This document shows positions 40,994 through 52,532 of a stretch of 64,000 bases of DNA, one piece after another; position 1 is the first letter of the stretch, and every line of letters begins with the position of its first letter. The stretch comes from Tigriopus japonicus (lineage: Eukaryota > Arthropoda > Copepoda > Harpacticoida > Harpacticidae). The stretch is from the NCBI GenBank assembly GCA_010645155.1, contig CM021322.1:5023896-5087895 (forward strand), in the 5' to 3' direction. The notes below the pieces were generated by a model. The model worked only from the letters and a program-made list of their open reading frames with translations, was not told the DNA's origin and searched no databases. Made by a program: the position numbers and the translations under genes.

Positions 40994-43012
40994 TCAAGAA
41001 CTTTTATTTACAATACAACCTTTAAAATTGCACAAAGCAAAACAAACGAAAATGATAAGTGAGCTCTTTGGAACCAGATGACGCGTCATTTCACTTTTTA
41101 ATATTCTGAAACGCTTTGCTAACCCAATCACACGCTCAACATGTATTCTTTTTGAGGCAACTCGTCGATCATTGACCACATCAACTGGATCCAATTGTGA
41201 TTTTCCGCGCATAGTATGCGGCGTCTTGACGGTCACCCCTTGGGATGCAAACAGATCCTGAACCATCATTCCTCTATCCGCCATGATCACGTCATCTTTT
41301 TCGAACATTCCGTCCTGTAGGAGTTTTGATCGTTCAATGATTTGTCGATCGCTTGTTGACCCACCATAGACATCACTCACGTAAGTTACTACTCCACGTG
41401 GATTGATTCCGATGACGGTTTTTAAGGTGTTGTGGTGTTTATACGTGCTCCATGATGCGGCTTGGGACTTGATGTTGGAGGGTCTTTCGATGAAAACCTC
41501 TGTCGCGTCAAGAATTACTCTTGTGTTTGGACACTTCCGCCCAAAATCGATCGGAGTATATATTTTACAAATGTCTTTGGGTAGCCAAGGCATCATATCT
41601 TTGAGGTGGAAATAAAGAAAACGCAGCATTGTGTCGAAAACCTTGGGCACAAGGGTGGAAGAAATTCCAAAGAGAAATTGGAGCTCCAAATCCGGTTTGT
41701 TGGTTCTCAGCTTGATCAGGGTCAGAAACAACTCGTTCTTTCGAGTAAGTTGTCGACATCGGTAATCTAACCCATGGATTGCGGGTTCCAAGCAAGTAAA
41801 AAGGTACATGAAATGTTCAAAGTCCTTGAACCCTGTGAAGTACTGAATAGCCTGGGAATCATTAGCAAAGGCTTCCACATCAAAAGTTGACAAATAGGCT
41901 TGGACAGCTTTATCCTGCAGTTCGGATTCGAAATGATCAACTGGCAATAAAGTGGTTTGTACTTCTCGCGTGACCTCTTTAGCATCAGTTTGTTCGTTCG
42001 GTTCCCATTCCTCCACACCCTTTTTGTCGCTTTGGTGGCCAAACGTGATGATGTTATCGCATTCTAGCCTTTTCTCGACTTCCAAGTTAATGGGCAGTAT
42101 AAAATGAGTTCCAAATGCGTCCTCGCTAAACTCGAGACGGTTTGCTTTGATCTCATCATCGACATCCTCATACGGTAAGTTTACAGGAAGACATAATTCC
42201 GATTCCTCTGGATGAAAGATTTGGCTATCGCGAAAGTCGACCTCATTAGATGAGGAGCTAAGAACGCATCGATTGGATCCCTTTGGATCATGGATTTGGC
42301 TTTCACGAGAGACGACCTCATTAGGTGAGGGGATAAGAACGCATCGAACGGATTCTTCCGGGCTTCTCACTTCCTTCTTTTCAACAAGGTCATCGTCCAT
42401 TTGGATTGAGTCATGTTCCACCGATTTTGTCAATGCATCATTGGATTGAGATGAGAGGCGTAATTTGTTGTTGTCTTTATTCCAATGAATGGTGTTCTCT
42501 TGGTGTAGCTCATCGGTAACCATTTCCTCTTGACGACTGGCAGAAGTGCTTCCGATTATTCCACGATGTTGTTCAGGGCCAATCACTCGATCCATTGCGA
42601 TTGCCCGGGATTCTGCTCTCCTCGCTCTATCGCTTTTGACTTGTGGTTCGTTCCGAGTTGTCGATGTGGCGGGCGTCCTTCGCGGAAAAATGGACGGAAC
42701 GGCGGTCCGCCTGAGCCTTTGGGCATATGGAATTGACAATATAATAAAAACTGGACCATGGATTCATATTTTGAATCAAATTAGCATTTACCTCTTGTTT
42801 GGTGTCCCTGTGGTGCAAATACATTCGGTATAAAAGTCATCTTCACGAAAGTGAGCCGCACAAATCCTTGAGCTTGCTTTTGGAGTCCACAGAACGTACT
42901 TGGACTTGGCGCGTCTGATGGCTAACCTCCACTTGTAACAGAGCTTTCGGTCGCCTGGAAACTTGTGGTTAGCGGAATTTTTACATCTGGGCACGACGCA
43001 ACGATAAGGCAT
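40994..43012 (-). CDS. THAP-domain DDE (DDE_Tnp_4-type) transposase
   Basis: Two exons, 42792-43012 and 40994-42716, are joined across a 75-nt intron. They give 647 residues. The N-terminal THAP zinc finger has C5, C10, C51, H54, W28 and the closing AVPSIF motif (79-84). AVPSIF is completed only by splicing, which confirms the join. The catalytic domain has a full acidic triad: D477 (VILDATEVF), D554 (MADRG) and E601 (HVERVIG). It also has YGGSTSDRQI between the two aspartates, typical of the Harbinger/IS4-like DDE_Tnp_4 group. A linker near residues 192-248 carries about three degenerate copies of a PEES-RCVL-NEV-SQI unit. THAP would bind the element ends and DDE would cut and join DNA. No stop or frameshift is seen, so it may be active or recently active. 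The start MPYRC was chosen because THAP domains begin there; an in-frame ATG ten codons upstream also exists. Confidence 0.9.
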
Positions 43013-43687
43013 TGTTGGGTTCAATGTAATAATCGAACACACATGACATACGGAGAATGTTACGAACAGCCAAAGGGACTGTTTGTTTGAGCTATTTGAC
43101 TATAATTCCATAGGGCGCACTCTAGCGGAAAATGCCAATTTTTTCAGGGCAGAGGCTTTAGATTTTGAGACAAACCTTGACGACAAAGCGCTCAAGCGCG
43201 TGCAGAGCCTGAAAGATTTTATCATTTTTTATTGCTCATATTGTAAAGAAACTGTTATTCACCACTTATTTTTTTTCCTGCACCGACTTTATTTTTGGTT
43301 CAAGAGTTGTACGACCCTGGGAAAGCAACGCCCCTATGAGGCAAGTCTGTCCCTAAATGAAACTATTTGAACTATATCTGCTCCTTTTTCTCTCCCCTCC
43401 CAAGTTTCAGAACAACTATTAGGGTTGTTGATTTTTTCGTAACTTTAGTTTCCAAAGTTTTAAACAAATCCAATACTCATACTAACAACCCCTAATCACC
43501 AACTCTTTTAATAGCATGGTGAAGGAAGCTCCAAAACATGATAAAGGGAACAAGAATCTTATCGAGGTTGAGTGATTCAACGTATAAGAAACCGATAACT
43601 TTTTATATGCTCCTTAGGAGCGATGTTATTTTTTTTCATGTTCAGTTCAAGAATTACAAAAGTTTTTGAGAGCTTCTCATTCGTCAT

Positions 43688-46600
43688 TCAATGACCATCA
43701 AGAACGCTGAGGTATTTTTTCTCCACAAGCATTGGAATAATCATGTGCCGAACCGGAAGAAAGAACAGGATCACCAACGGGAAAATCATTTTCGCGTACG
43801 GCCAGGGAGCAAATCCAAATGCACAGAGAACCAACAATTGACAACATTGGCACATCGTGAAGGTATGGATTTTTCTTTGGGGAACTTGTCGGATGTAGTG
43901 ATTGGGAGGGTACGCAGCTTGCTCCATGAATAAAAGCATGATTCTTTCGAACATCTGATTACCGTATAACGCTGTAATGGCCAAGTACAGGAAAAGACCG
44001 TCCAACACAGGGGTGGGAATAAACGCCAGTACTGATCCCAGAAAGAGCATGGAGATGCCAATAAGGATGTTGCTGAACAGGTTGGTGAGTCTGGTCTCCC
44101 GAACTCGAACAACAATATCCTTAACATAACCATTTTCGACCCTCTCCTCGGTATCTGCCAGGCACTTCACATGAAGTGGGGAATGCGGCAGAACGGCATG
44201 TAAGAAAGGGAAGCCAAAAATGCAAAGGAAAGCATTAATAAGCCCAACCACTAGGAGATCCCAATGGTAGGCATTTCCCTTTTGAAGGCGATTATCTGGG
44301 CTGTTAACCATCGCGGCACTGATATTTTGATCCATGAAAAATAGCAGAGACAAAGAGAATCCTAATCCCATAGCTCCAAAGACCGAGCCAACCGAGAGAG
44401 CCCCAAAGTTCACCACTTGAAATACGTTGGAGGTTGGATTGTAAGGGAAGGTTTTCACTTCGACACCAGAGAACAAGACTGTTCCAACGAGACTAAATAC
44501 CACCACAGAGACCGGTAAAGCGTAATCTGAAAGAATTTCGCGCTTTCGCTTATTCAGGAAGGGCGTCTTTGTGAAGTCAAAAAGGGTCACTCCCAACCAA
44601 AGTGTTCCAAGCATGAGAATCAACGACAAGAAGCAAACATCGGGATGGCACTCATGCGAGTGGGTTTGGCTGACCGTGGCTGCAGTGACGTTGGTTACCG
44701 CGGAAGCCAATGGACTGGAAGCATCGGTTGTAGATCCACTAGGGTAGCAAGTATCCGACCAATAATGTTTGTTGAAGGTCTTGACCATGTTCTTCGTGGA
44801 GTCCGTGATGAAAGCAATAGTGATAAAGTTCGAGAAAATTTCTTCTGTCGACCTCGAAGAGTATTTCATCAATACAGACATGTTGAAGAACGAGTACAAA
44901 ATTAAGAAGAATGTGTTCCACAAGCCAATCATCGCATAGAAGGCCAAGAAATCGATTTCAAAATCCTCGGCAATTGTGTAGATGATCTTGATAAAGAGAG
45001 CTAAGGGAGCCGTTGTCATTACCACCACCAACGGTTGTCCGGCGAGTAGCGTAAACGTAATGGCACCAATAGTCTGCCCAACGATCACTTGTTGAACACT
45101 GATCTTTCCGTGAGTGTTGGAAGCGTTCAACACACCTAAAGCAACAGCGGGGAGAATGACCGAAAAGTAAAGAAACAAGGTTGTTGCTGTGGTTTTCTGG
45201 ATGGTGTTTGGGCCCACAATCCCATCCTTGTAATCATCGAGATAATACGGCAACCTTCGCATCAAATCCTCTTTGATGCCATAACCAAATTGGTACCATT
45301 TTAAGTCCGTATCTTTATTGTCGTCATTGGGATCTGGTTTTCCAGGGCCTCCATTGAGTTCAGGAGGGGCTTGATGTTCAGCAAACATTTCAGTGGTCTT
45401 CCTGATACTCTCCTTGAACTCTTCAACAGTTGGAGCGGTAAGTAATTCATGACGAAGTCCCATGTCACTAAAGAGAGTGGCAAAAGTACGTCCTGTCTCT
45501 AAGGCGGACTTTGTCTTCTTCACTTCACTTGGGCATAGAATGAGGATGAAAAAGCGAACCTCTTCTGCATTTTGCCCTAAATTACATCGGTGTTTAAGGC
45601 GAGCAATGCCTACATGTCGTTTCCTGAGTGTAGGAATAGTTACAGCGCTGCATAACCATGTTTGCTCCCAATCATAATGTTTGCCTCCCTTGCTGATGGT
45701 CCCTTGAATGTGATCAGTTAATTGAGTATGGGTGTCATCGGTAAAAATTAGGGATTTTAACTCTTGATTTGTCACGGTCTCTTTTGGATCCTTCATCATC
45801 ATTCCCAACATTTTATCCACGATGTGACTGATCTCGATTTCTGCCAAATCCAGGAAGACTTCGGATTTTTGGAGAAAGTTATTGATATCCCGGGTGCCAC
45901 GAACTTCCTGAGCAAAGTCCTTCTTCTCCACTGACGCCACCTGCGTGTGCTGAAGTGAAACATCGTGGAGGGTTTCATCAATGTCTTGGGAATGCTGGCG
46001 ATTGATCCTCTCCGACATAGGGACACTCAACTTGCGCCGTGTTGACATTTTGCGACTTCCGGTGGAAACTGAAAGTAAAGAAAGAAACATTCTGAAAACC
46101 GTTTTCTAATCCCATTTGGGCTTTGATTTTTTGTTCAAGCTTTGAATGATTGCCTTCGGGATTACAATTCAACCTTGGGAAGAATAAGCCATCGTCAATG
46201 CTTCAAACTCATTTTCACTTTCTTTGTGTAAGACCAGAGTAGACCGACCCTCAGAGCAAATGACAACATACAGATCTCCTTTTTGCCTATCCATTGCATC
46301 ATCAGCAAGCTAAGGTACATCCAACCTATCCGTTCATCCTTGCTTGCATGCACCTCTCGACTCAATGAAGACTATCGCTTATTGCCCGGAGGGCTCAGCT
46401 TGATTTGGAAACGTCTTAGCAACCAAGTGTTTTGCCACGAGGCTCACAACAGTAGTCTACTTATGCTCAGAACCTTCACTCCTCTATTTGCAAGAATTCA
46501 TGGCATAGTCCTCTTCTTTGAACAATAAGAACCCCTCAAACCCTCTCTTAAGTTCCTTGCAAATTTTCTATTAAAAAACCTTGGGGTACTATATTCTTTA

Positions 46601-49600
46601 CACCTTAACTTGGCCTTCTTACCGACTATCGACTTGAAATTTCGGATCCTCGGTAGCTAATTAACACGATGTCTTCACTCGGCACAGGTCTTACGTTGAA
46701 TGTGAGTGATAACAAAGAAGTCGTACTGCTCAAAATATCTACCCAACACTACCAAAATTCGGTCACTTGTTTCCCTTCTCGCACCAGAGTCCGGTTTACA
46801 TGCATGGTCAACCACATTCTACCGAGCGAAAGTCGGCTGAAACGACTTCGACGCTGTAACCTGTACGTACAGTACATGTAATAAGGGCCCCTTTTAAACT
46901 CGAGGCAACGACGACCGAAGATTTCGAAGACGCCTCTTAGTTGTCTCATAAGTGAGAGCACAGGCTCGAATACTGTTCAGTGCCAATATCAGACAATTTG
47001 AAAATAGAGACAGGTGGAAGAGTGCAATCATACCTGATTCCAATCCAACTAGATTAAGACGACTTTTGAGACTTGGAAGTTTCCATTTTACAAAACAAGC
47101 TAGTTTTTCACATGGATTCAGGGTGGCCAAACTTCAGGCTTATACGTACACTATTACTTTTTCTTTGAATATGTCTGGTACTGGTACTGGAACTACTTAG
47201 AAATCCTTGGGCTGGTGGATGATGTTTTTTTCCTTGGATGACAAAGTTCATTTAGATTAGTACAGTATCAACCATTCATGACATGCTCTTGACTTGATAT
47301 GGACCAGGAATCCAGTTTGGCGATTATATCTTATTCTAATGAAGCAACGAAACTGCGAAAGTGCGTGGTAATTTCGATACTAGTTTTGTGGGTTTTCGTT
47401 AGCCATGTTTGCCAGACGGTTTTTGTGATGCGATTTGCCTCTTTAAATCGATATGTGAACTATTTAGGCTTCATCACATTTCTAGTTTCGCGTGGAATAT
47501 TACTTAAACTGCTTTGTGATGGTAACAGGTTTGATTTGATGGTAGGTTGAAGATCAAAAATATTTGTGTAAAAATGGCAGAAAACAACCGTTTAAAAGTT
47601 AAGGTGTTTGATTAAATAATGAGGGTTCGCAATACCAATTCATTCCGGCATATTAAGTCTTTTGATGTAAACATGGCACGAGAACATCCACGTACCCCCC
47701 AAAAATGTACAAATTAAAAAAGATAAAAAAGAACATTCGTTTGTGATGTTTTATACATAGCGAGTCAATTTTAGTTTGGGGATAAATCACAAAAAAGGTT
47801 TTGAACCATGCTAGTTTAGAATGGAAATATTTCCATCAGAACGTAATGCTTACTAAATATATTAGGATATTAGTTATCTTAGGTGCGCTCACGAATGATT
47901 GCTTTGATTGTAGTAAGAACTAAAAACTGAGTTTGTAAAGAAAACTTTTTTTTTTATTTTAGACTGTGTGAGAGCCTGAATTGCTCGACAGGTTTACGTC
48001 CGAAATAGAGTTCCATTTCAATAAGGAGTTATTTTTCCTCGTAATTTCTTTCCTAGTGCATTGTACGAACATTTTGATATTAAGTACTTATTACAAGACG
48101 ATCGGAAAGGAAAAGTGGCTCTTTTTCGCTAATCAAACTCTGAAGCGATTAAAACAAATACGCGTAAGCATTGGCTAATTTGCACTTTTTTAATGACTCT
48201 GCTCAATGTCAGACAAGTAAGGATCTTAGCCACAGCAATGGCAATAGAAACGTTTCATAACATTTTGTGGTAGTATAGGAATAACTCTGGATATTAAAAT
48301 TCTTTTGCATTAACCATTCGAACTCGTATCGGGTATCTAGGTATGTTAGGTAACTTACCGAAAGAACAACTCGAAAACAGAAAAACAAAAATTGAATGCA
48401 ATATTTCTTGACATGCCTGGAGAACCAATAAACAAAAGTTAATGTCAACTCGCTTGTTTTGCTATACAATGTGTTTTCTATTTTTTCTTCATACTTCCTC
48501 TTTTCCTTTTGCCCTCATGTATTTTTTTATAACTTTGCAATCAAAGTCGTAATCGTATAAAAACGATTGGAGCTAGGAGCTAGGAATGAAAGATATGAAA
48601 CATCCTTAAGCCATTTACTTTTTAAGTAGGTTCGAACAGATTGAAGACAAATAGAATGATGTTTCGAGTGACCGCCGTAATGGCTGATTTCTTGAACATC
48701 AAAATTTGTTACAAATTTGATCGAAAGCCATTCACATGTCAGCAGTCTCTGCATAGTCGCTGAACAGGATATTTTGCACTTCTTATCTTCATGTGAAAAA
48801 CACATACTGTACGTACAAGCTCTAACTAACACTGAACGCATTAAATAATTCGAGCATGCACGTACGATGATATTGGGTCCCTGCAATTGATCATCATACA
48901 AAGCACAAACATCTCAGAATTATGTCTGTTCATGTGGCGAAGTGAGTAGTTAGACGACCTTGAAGACTACATAATTAAGAACTTGAACATGAAATCCGTA
49001 TGCCTTCTGATGTCCAATAAAGCAAGCAACTAATATTTCAATGAAGACATTGTTTGATGGTCAACGTGGAATTACATAAGCAACAGAATGTACGGTCCTT
49101 CACTTCGACTTTAAAGGCCGACAATTCGCATAAATGTACAGACGCGCCCGCAAGCTAATAAACCTTTGACTATCGTCACACATAAAACGACGATATCTCA
49201 CCCATTAAACCATGATGATCCATGTTGGTAGCCAATTTCAAATGGCAAAACCAATTTCACTAAAAGCCACCTTTCTTTCCGTTGGATTGATAGGAGCTTT
49301 GTCGGGTTGCAACAAAGGCTGACACTGGATAATGAGATACTCACTCCGTCCATAGATCTTACTCAAGTATTTTTCTCCTTCAGCTTTCTCATTGGACAAG
49401 GACAGCCGAAAGTAGTAGTAATAACTTCAACGTGGACATTGTTGTCACGCCACGCAGCCTTACGCACTCAGGATATAAACCGAAAGCAACATCCTCATCA
49501 TCGTTAGCCTCACAACCCACGCTTTCATCAGATCGAGCGAGGAGCAAGACTACATAGTGCTCCATCATTTGAGCCTATGGTCCAACATGGGACTTGAGTA

Positions 49601-49866
49601 CAAGTGCACTCAATGCTCCAGGAACGAGACACAAAGACTTTCATTATTAGACTTAATTGGCACTTACTCTTCCGATGTTGATTAGAGGAACTAGAAATGC
49701 TAGCCCTGGCTTGGCCCATAGAACCTCTTGGGTTTTCCAAAAGTTTTCCAACTTCTTCGTCAGAGCCACTCGAGGTGCCAGAAGAATCATTTGACATAAC
49801 TCTGTCCTCAGGAATGGAGGCTGGAACATGTGCTTCATTGCGAGAGTTTTTCCGGGAAGACGACAT
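43688..49866 (-). CDS. SLC4A11: SLC4A11-like transporter of the bicarbonate-transporter family (2 coding exons)
   Basis: The large exon 43688-46068 joins in frame to an upstream exon 49668-49866 through a strong GTAAGT donor and TTTCAG acceptor. The product has 859 residues, close to the roughly 890 of vertebrate SLC4A11. Exon 1 gives a serine-rich, probably disordered N-terminus. The large exon starts with the cytoplasmic band-3-type domain (DWEQTWLCSAVTIPTLRKRHVGIARL). The membrane domain follows, with more than ten hydrophobic segments and conserved pieces such as AGQPLVVVMTTAPLALFI, FYAMIGLWNTFF and STEEIFSNFITIAF. SLC4A11 acts at the plasma membrane as an H+/OH- or ammonia-linked conductance and does not classically carry bicarbonate. 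Substrate is inferred from family only. The exon 1 assignment depends on phase and splice sites across a 3.6-kb intron. If it is wrong, an in-frame ATG at 46048 would give 786 residues. It is unusual that the whole membrane domain lies in one exon. Confidence 0.85.
46069..49667. other. Large intron of the SLC4A11-like gene
   Basis: It contains no confident gene. On the plus strand two hydrophobic open frames, 47299-47550 and 47981-48178, could be pieces of a membrane protein. The first has two membrane-helix-like stretches and ends near an ATG|GTAGGT donor. The second has one helix but a TGA just after the nearest TTTTAG acceptor. They may be remnants of a chemoreceptor-like gene, or chance frames in AT-rich DNA. 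No other structure was seen. Confidence 0.35.
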
Positions 49867-50438
49867 GATTGCGAGGCCACCAAGCAAATGAAACACAAAC
49901 TCCCGCTTGAAACGATTAAATGTAACCGACGTGACATGTTTACAATGGGCAAAAAAACTTCAAAAGTTTGCTTAGCTTTGGGGTAGATAATGCTTTCGTC
50001 AACACTGTCGTTTATGATTGGGTATGAATGATCAAGCATCTTGGGCACATAATCCGGCTGAACGGCTTTGCCTCCTTCTTGCCAAGAATTTGTTTACCAT
50101 GCGAAATAGCCAATTTAGCGTGGATTGAAGGTAAAACGAGTGTGTGCGCGAATTGATATCAATAAAGACCTTCTGTTGAAGGTCTTATGCCAGGTATTTA
50201 TGATGAAAAAATTAAACGGCTTATTGGTCAAAGGTAGATTTGCTGATGGGACTGCGCAAGAGCAAGCTAACACCATTGTCATCTTGTTGGGCGAAAATTC
50301 ATTGCGTCAATGTTATGGGTAAACAATAAAGGGTGGAGGGACAACAAGCTCAAAGAGAAAATGTTAAAAATAGACCAAGCCATTGAAACTTATCCTTCCC
50401 CTTAAAGTACGAATTTGAACCCAGTTGGTTTTAGCACG
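49867..50438. other. Divergent intergenic region between SLC4A11-like gene and protease
   Basis: About 570 bp separates the two start codons, which point away from each other, so both promoters should lie here. An open frame at 50125-50322 has no domain and starts with a non-ATG codon. I could not place TATA or initiator elements reliably. Confidence 0.4.
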
Positions 50439-51340
50439 ATGAAAGTGACACATCTGATTTGTATCATCTTATTATTTCTGGGATCGATTAAGGCCCGATT
50501 ATCATCAGAGGTGTGGGAAGAAGAAATGGAAGACATCGAAGACCTTTTAGCCGAGGGCAAAATCATTGGAGGAAAAAATGCCACTCGTGGTCAATTTCCG
50601 TTTGTGGTGGGTTTGTGGAGAACCAACACCCGTCATCCATTCTGTGGAGGCTCACTCATATCAAATAGGTAAAAAAATTAAATGTCTCTTACAAAAGCGG
50701 AACTTTATTCGAACTCAAATCATTTCTTACTAGATTCGTCTTAACGGCAGCCCATTGCGTCAAACGAGAGCGTCTAAGTTCTTTCAAGGTCGTGACCGGG
50801 GATCTCGATTTGAACACCAAAGAACCGGAAGAGCATATTTGGCGTGTTTGCAAAATTAAGATCCACCCTTACTACTCCAGCCATGACGTAAAAAATGACA
50901 TAGCCCTCCTGAAGTTGTGTCTCCAAGTTCGTTTGTCCTATGCCGTTCAACCAATTGCCTTATCAGAGAGGAGAAACGCGGTGCATGCGGGTGATCGGAC
51001 TACTGTAGCTGGATGGGGAGTTCTTACAGAAGGAGGCCGACTTTCGTCAATATTGAAGTACGTGCCAGTGGAGGTTTTTTCTGAAACAGAATGTCGACGG
51101 GCTTATCCCTGGGTGACCAAGAATCAGATCTGTGCCGGGATTAAGCAAGGAGGAAAAGATTCGTGTCAAGGGGACAGTGGGGGACCCTTGTGGTGGATTG
51201 ATCCCAATAGTAGAATTCGTCGATTAGTGGGCATTGTGAGCAATGGCAAGGGATGTGCCAGGAAAAGCTTCCCAGGCGTGTACACCAAGGTCTCTGCTTA
51301 CTTCGACTGGATTTTGGAAACAATGGCATCAGGTCTCTAG
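50439..51340 (+). CDS. Secreted trypsin-like serine protease (S1 family)
   Basis: Exons 50439-50668 and 50734-51340 give 278 residues. Residues 1-19 form a signal peptide. An acidic propeptide of about 22 residues follows and ends at K41, so cleavage would expose IIGG as the new N-terminus, the usual S1 activation step. The catalytic triad is complete: H84 (LTAAHC, created across the splice), D132 (NDIALL) and S225 (GDSGGP). D219, six residues before the serine, predicts trypsin specificity for Arg or Lys. The normally conserved tryptophan before G216 (IVSWG) is asparagine here (IVSNG). That could alter substrate subsites. There is no clip, CUB or other extra domain, so a digestive or simple extracellular role is likely. 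The start is the ATG directly before the signal peptide. A frame ATG at 50415 would add eight residues and weaken the signal. A polyadenylation signal follows at 51513. Confidence 0.93.
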
Positions 51341-51512
51341 GGTGCAAGGAAAGTAAATTAAATTGGAAATGGATCTGAAATGAGCAGATGTCAAGCCTTT
51401 TGAGTTATGTTATGTATGTCAACCGCGAACTAATTGAGACAATCAGAGGATTTGCCAAAGCAAGGATGAGACAAAATGTGGAACTTCCTCTTAAGTCAGT
51501 TCCTAAAGCTCA

Positions 51513-51518
51513 AATAAA
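51513..51518 (+). terminator. Polyadenylation signal of the protease gene
   Basis: AATAAA lies about 170 nt after the protease stop codon, a normal 3'UTR length, and no other gene on this strand is near. Cleavage would be expected 10-30 nt downstream. Confidence 0.55.
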
Positions 51519-52143
51519 TATTTTGCTCCCTCTCAATAATGATTGGATTACTTCATTTTGAAGAACAAGAAACTGTAATTAAGGCCGAAATGCAAAGAAA
51601 ATAAACAAAATGCATAATGGGAGAAATAAACAACTTCAATTTTTTTTTTGTAAGATATTACAATTTATGGACTGAACGTGATTTTAGCTGTTATTTCCGT
51701 TTTCGCATTTGGTTTTAATTGTGACTAGCAACCCAAAATCAGCCTGACACTTTTTACAATGGAGCCCACTTTCGGTTTCGGGGTTTTGTTTAATTGCCCT
51801 TTGTATCCACCACGAATTAGTTGTGCATACAAAAAGAAAAACACAATGCAGCATACGGGTAGATATCAAACTGCTGGATGTCTTACGACCGACTGCTTGG
51901 ATGCAGCATAACCTGGTGGTTTCAAACTTACGGTGACAAAAGTTGTTTGAAATACTGCCAAAAACGGGGACTCACTGGCATTTGAAAAGTCCCATACTGC
52001 CATATTCTGTTACTTCTTACCGAAAACAGTCTCGTTTTTGATCATTTCATCTCATTTTTCACGTTGAAAATTTTGGATGTCGTTTTCAGGTCGAAAATTA
52101 CACAGCCATTTTCCGCCATATTTTGCCACTTTACAAATTTCCC

Positions 52144-52532
52144 NNNNNNNNNNNNNNNNNNNNNNNNNNNNNNNNNNNNNNNNNNNNNNNNNNNNNNNNN
52201 NNNNNNNNNNNNNNNNNNNNNNNNNNNNNNNNNNNNNNNNNNNNNNNNNNNNNNNNNNNNNNNNNNNNNNNNNNNNNNNNNNNNNNNNNNNNNNNNNNNN
52301 NNNNNNNNNNNNNNNNNNNNNNNNNNNNNNNNNNNNNNNNNNNNNNNNNNNNNNNNNNNNNNNNNNNNNNNNNNNNNNNNNNNNNNNNNNNNNNNNNNNN
52401 NNNNNNNNNNNNNNNNNNNNNNNNNNNNNNNNNNNNNNNNNNNNNNNNNNNNNNNNNNNNNNNNNNNNNNNNNNNNNNNNNNNNNNNNNNNNNNNNNNNN
52501 NNNNNNNNNNNNNNNNNNNNNNNNNNNNNNNN
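52144..52532. other. Assembly gap (389 N)
   Basis: An uninterrupted run of N. Its real length and content are unknown. Nothing on either side demands a gene in it. Confidence 0.99.

Larger units (their letters stand above)
38586..43335. mobile_element. Probable two-gene DNA transposon (YqaJ nuclease plus THAP-DDE transposase)
   Basis: Two convergent genes with mobile-element domains lie in about 4.7 kb: a SAP-SWIM-YqaJ gene (+) and a THAP-DDE transposase (-), with stop codons 34 bp apart. The proposed ends are weak. On the left, AGGGGGAGTTGC begins at 38586; on the right, the complement AGGGGCGTTGC begins at 43335. They match apart from one small indel, and each is flanked by AT, which could be a 2-bp target duplication. 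I recall that eukaryotic ISL2EU/IS4EU-type elements pair a DDE transposase with a YqaJ-type nuclease, and this arrangement fits, but I cannot verify the match. The gene content is well supported. The exact boundaries are tentative. Confidence 0.6.

Noticed and set aside
40747..41062. Frames antisense to or overlapping the nuclease and transposase 3' ends
   Set aside because: Shadows of the two convergent coding exons, without domains.
43083..43370. 95-codon plus-strand frame between transposase and SLC4A11-like gene
   Set aside because: No domain; it lies in the presumed transposon flank and overlaps the proposed right end.
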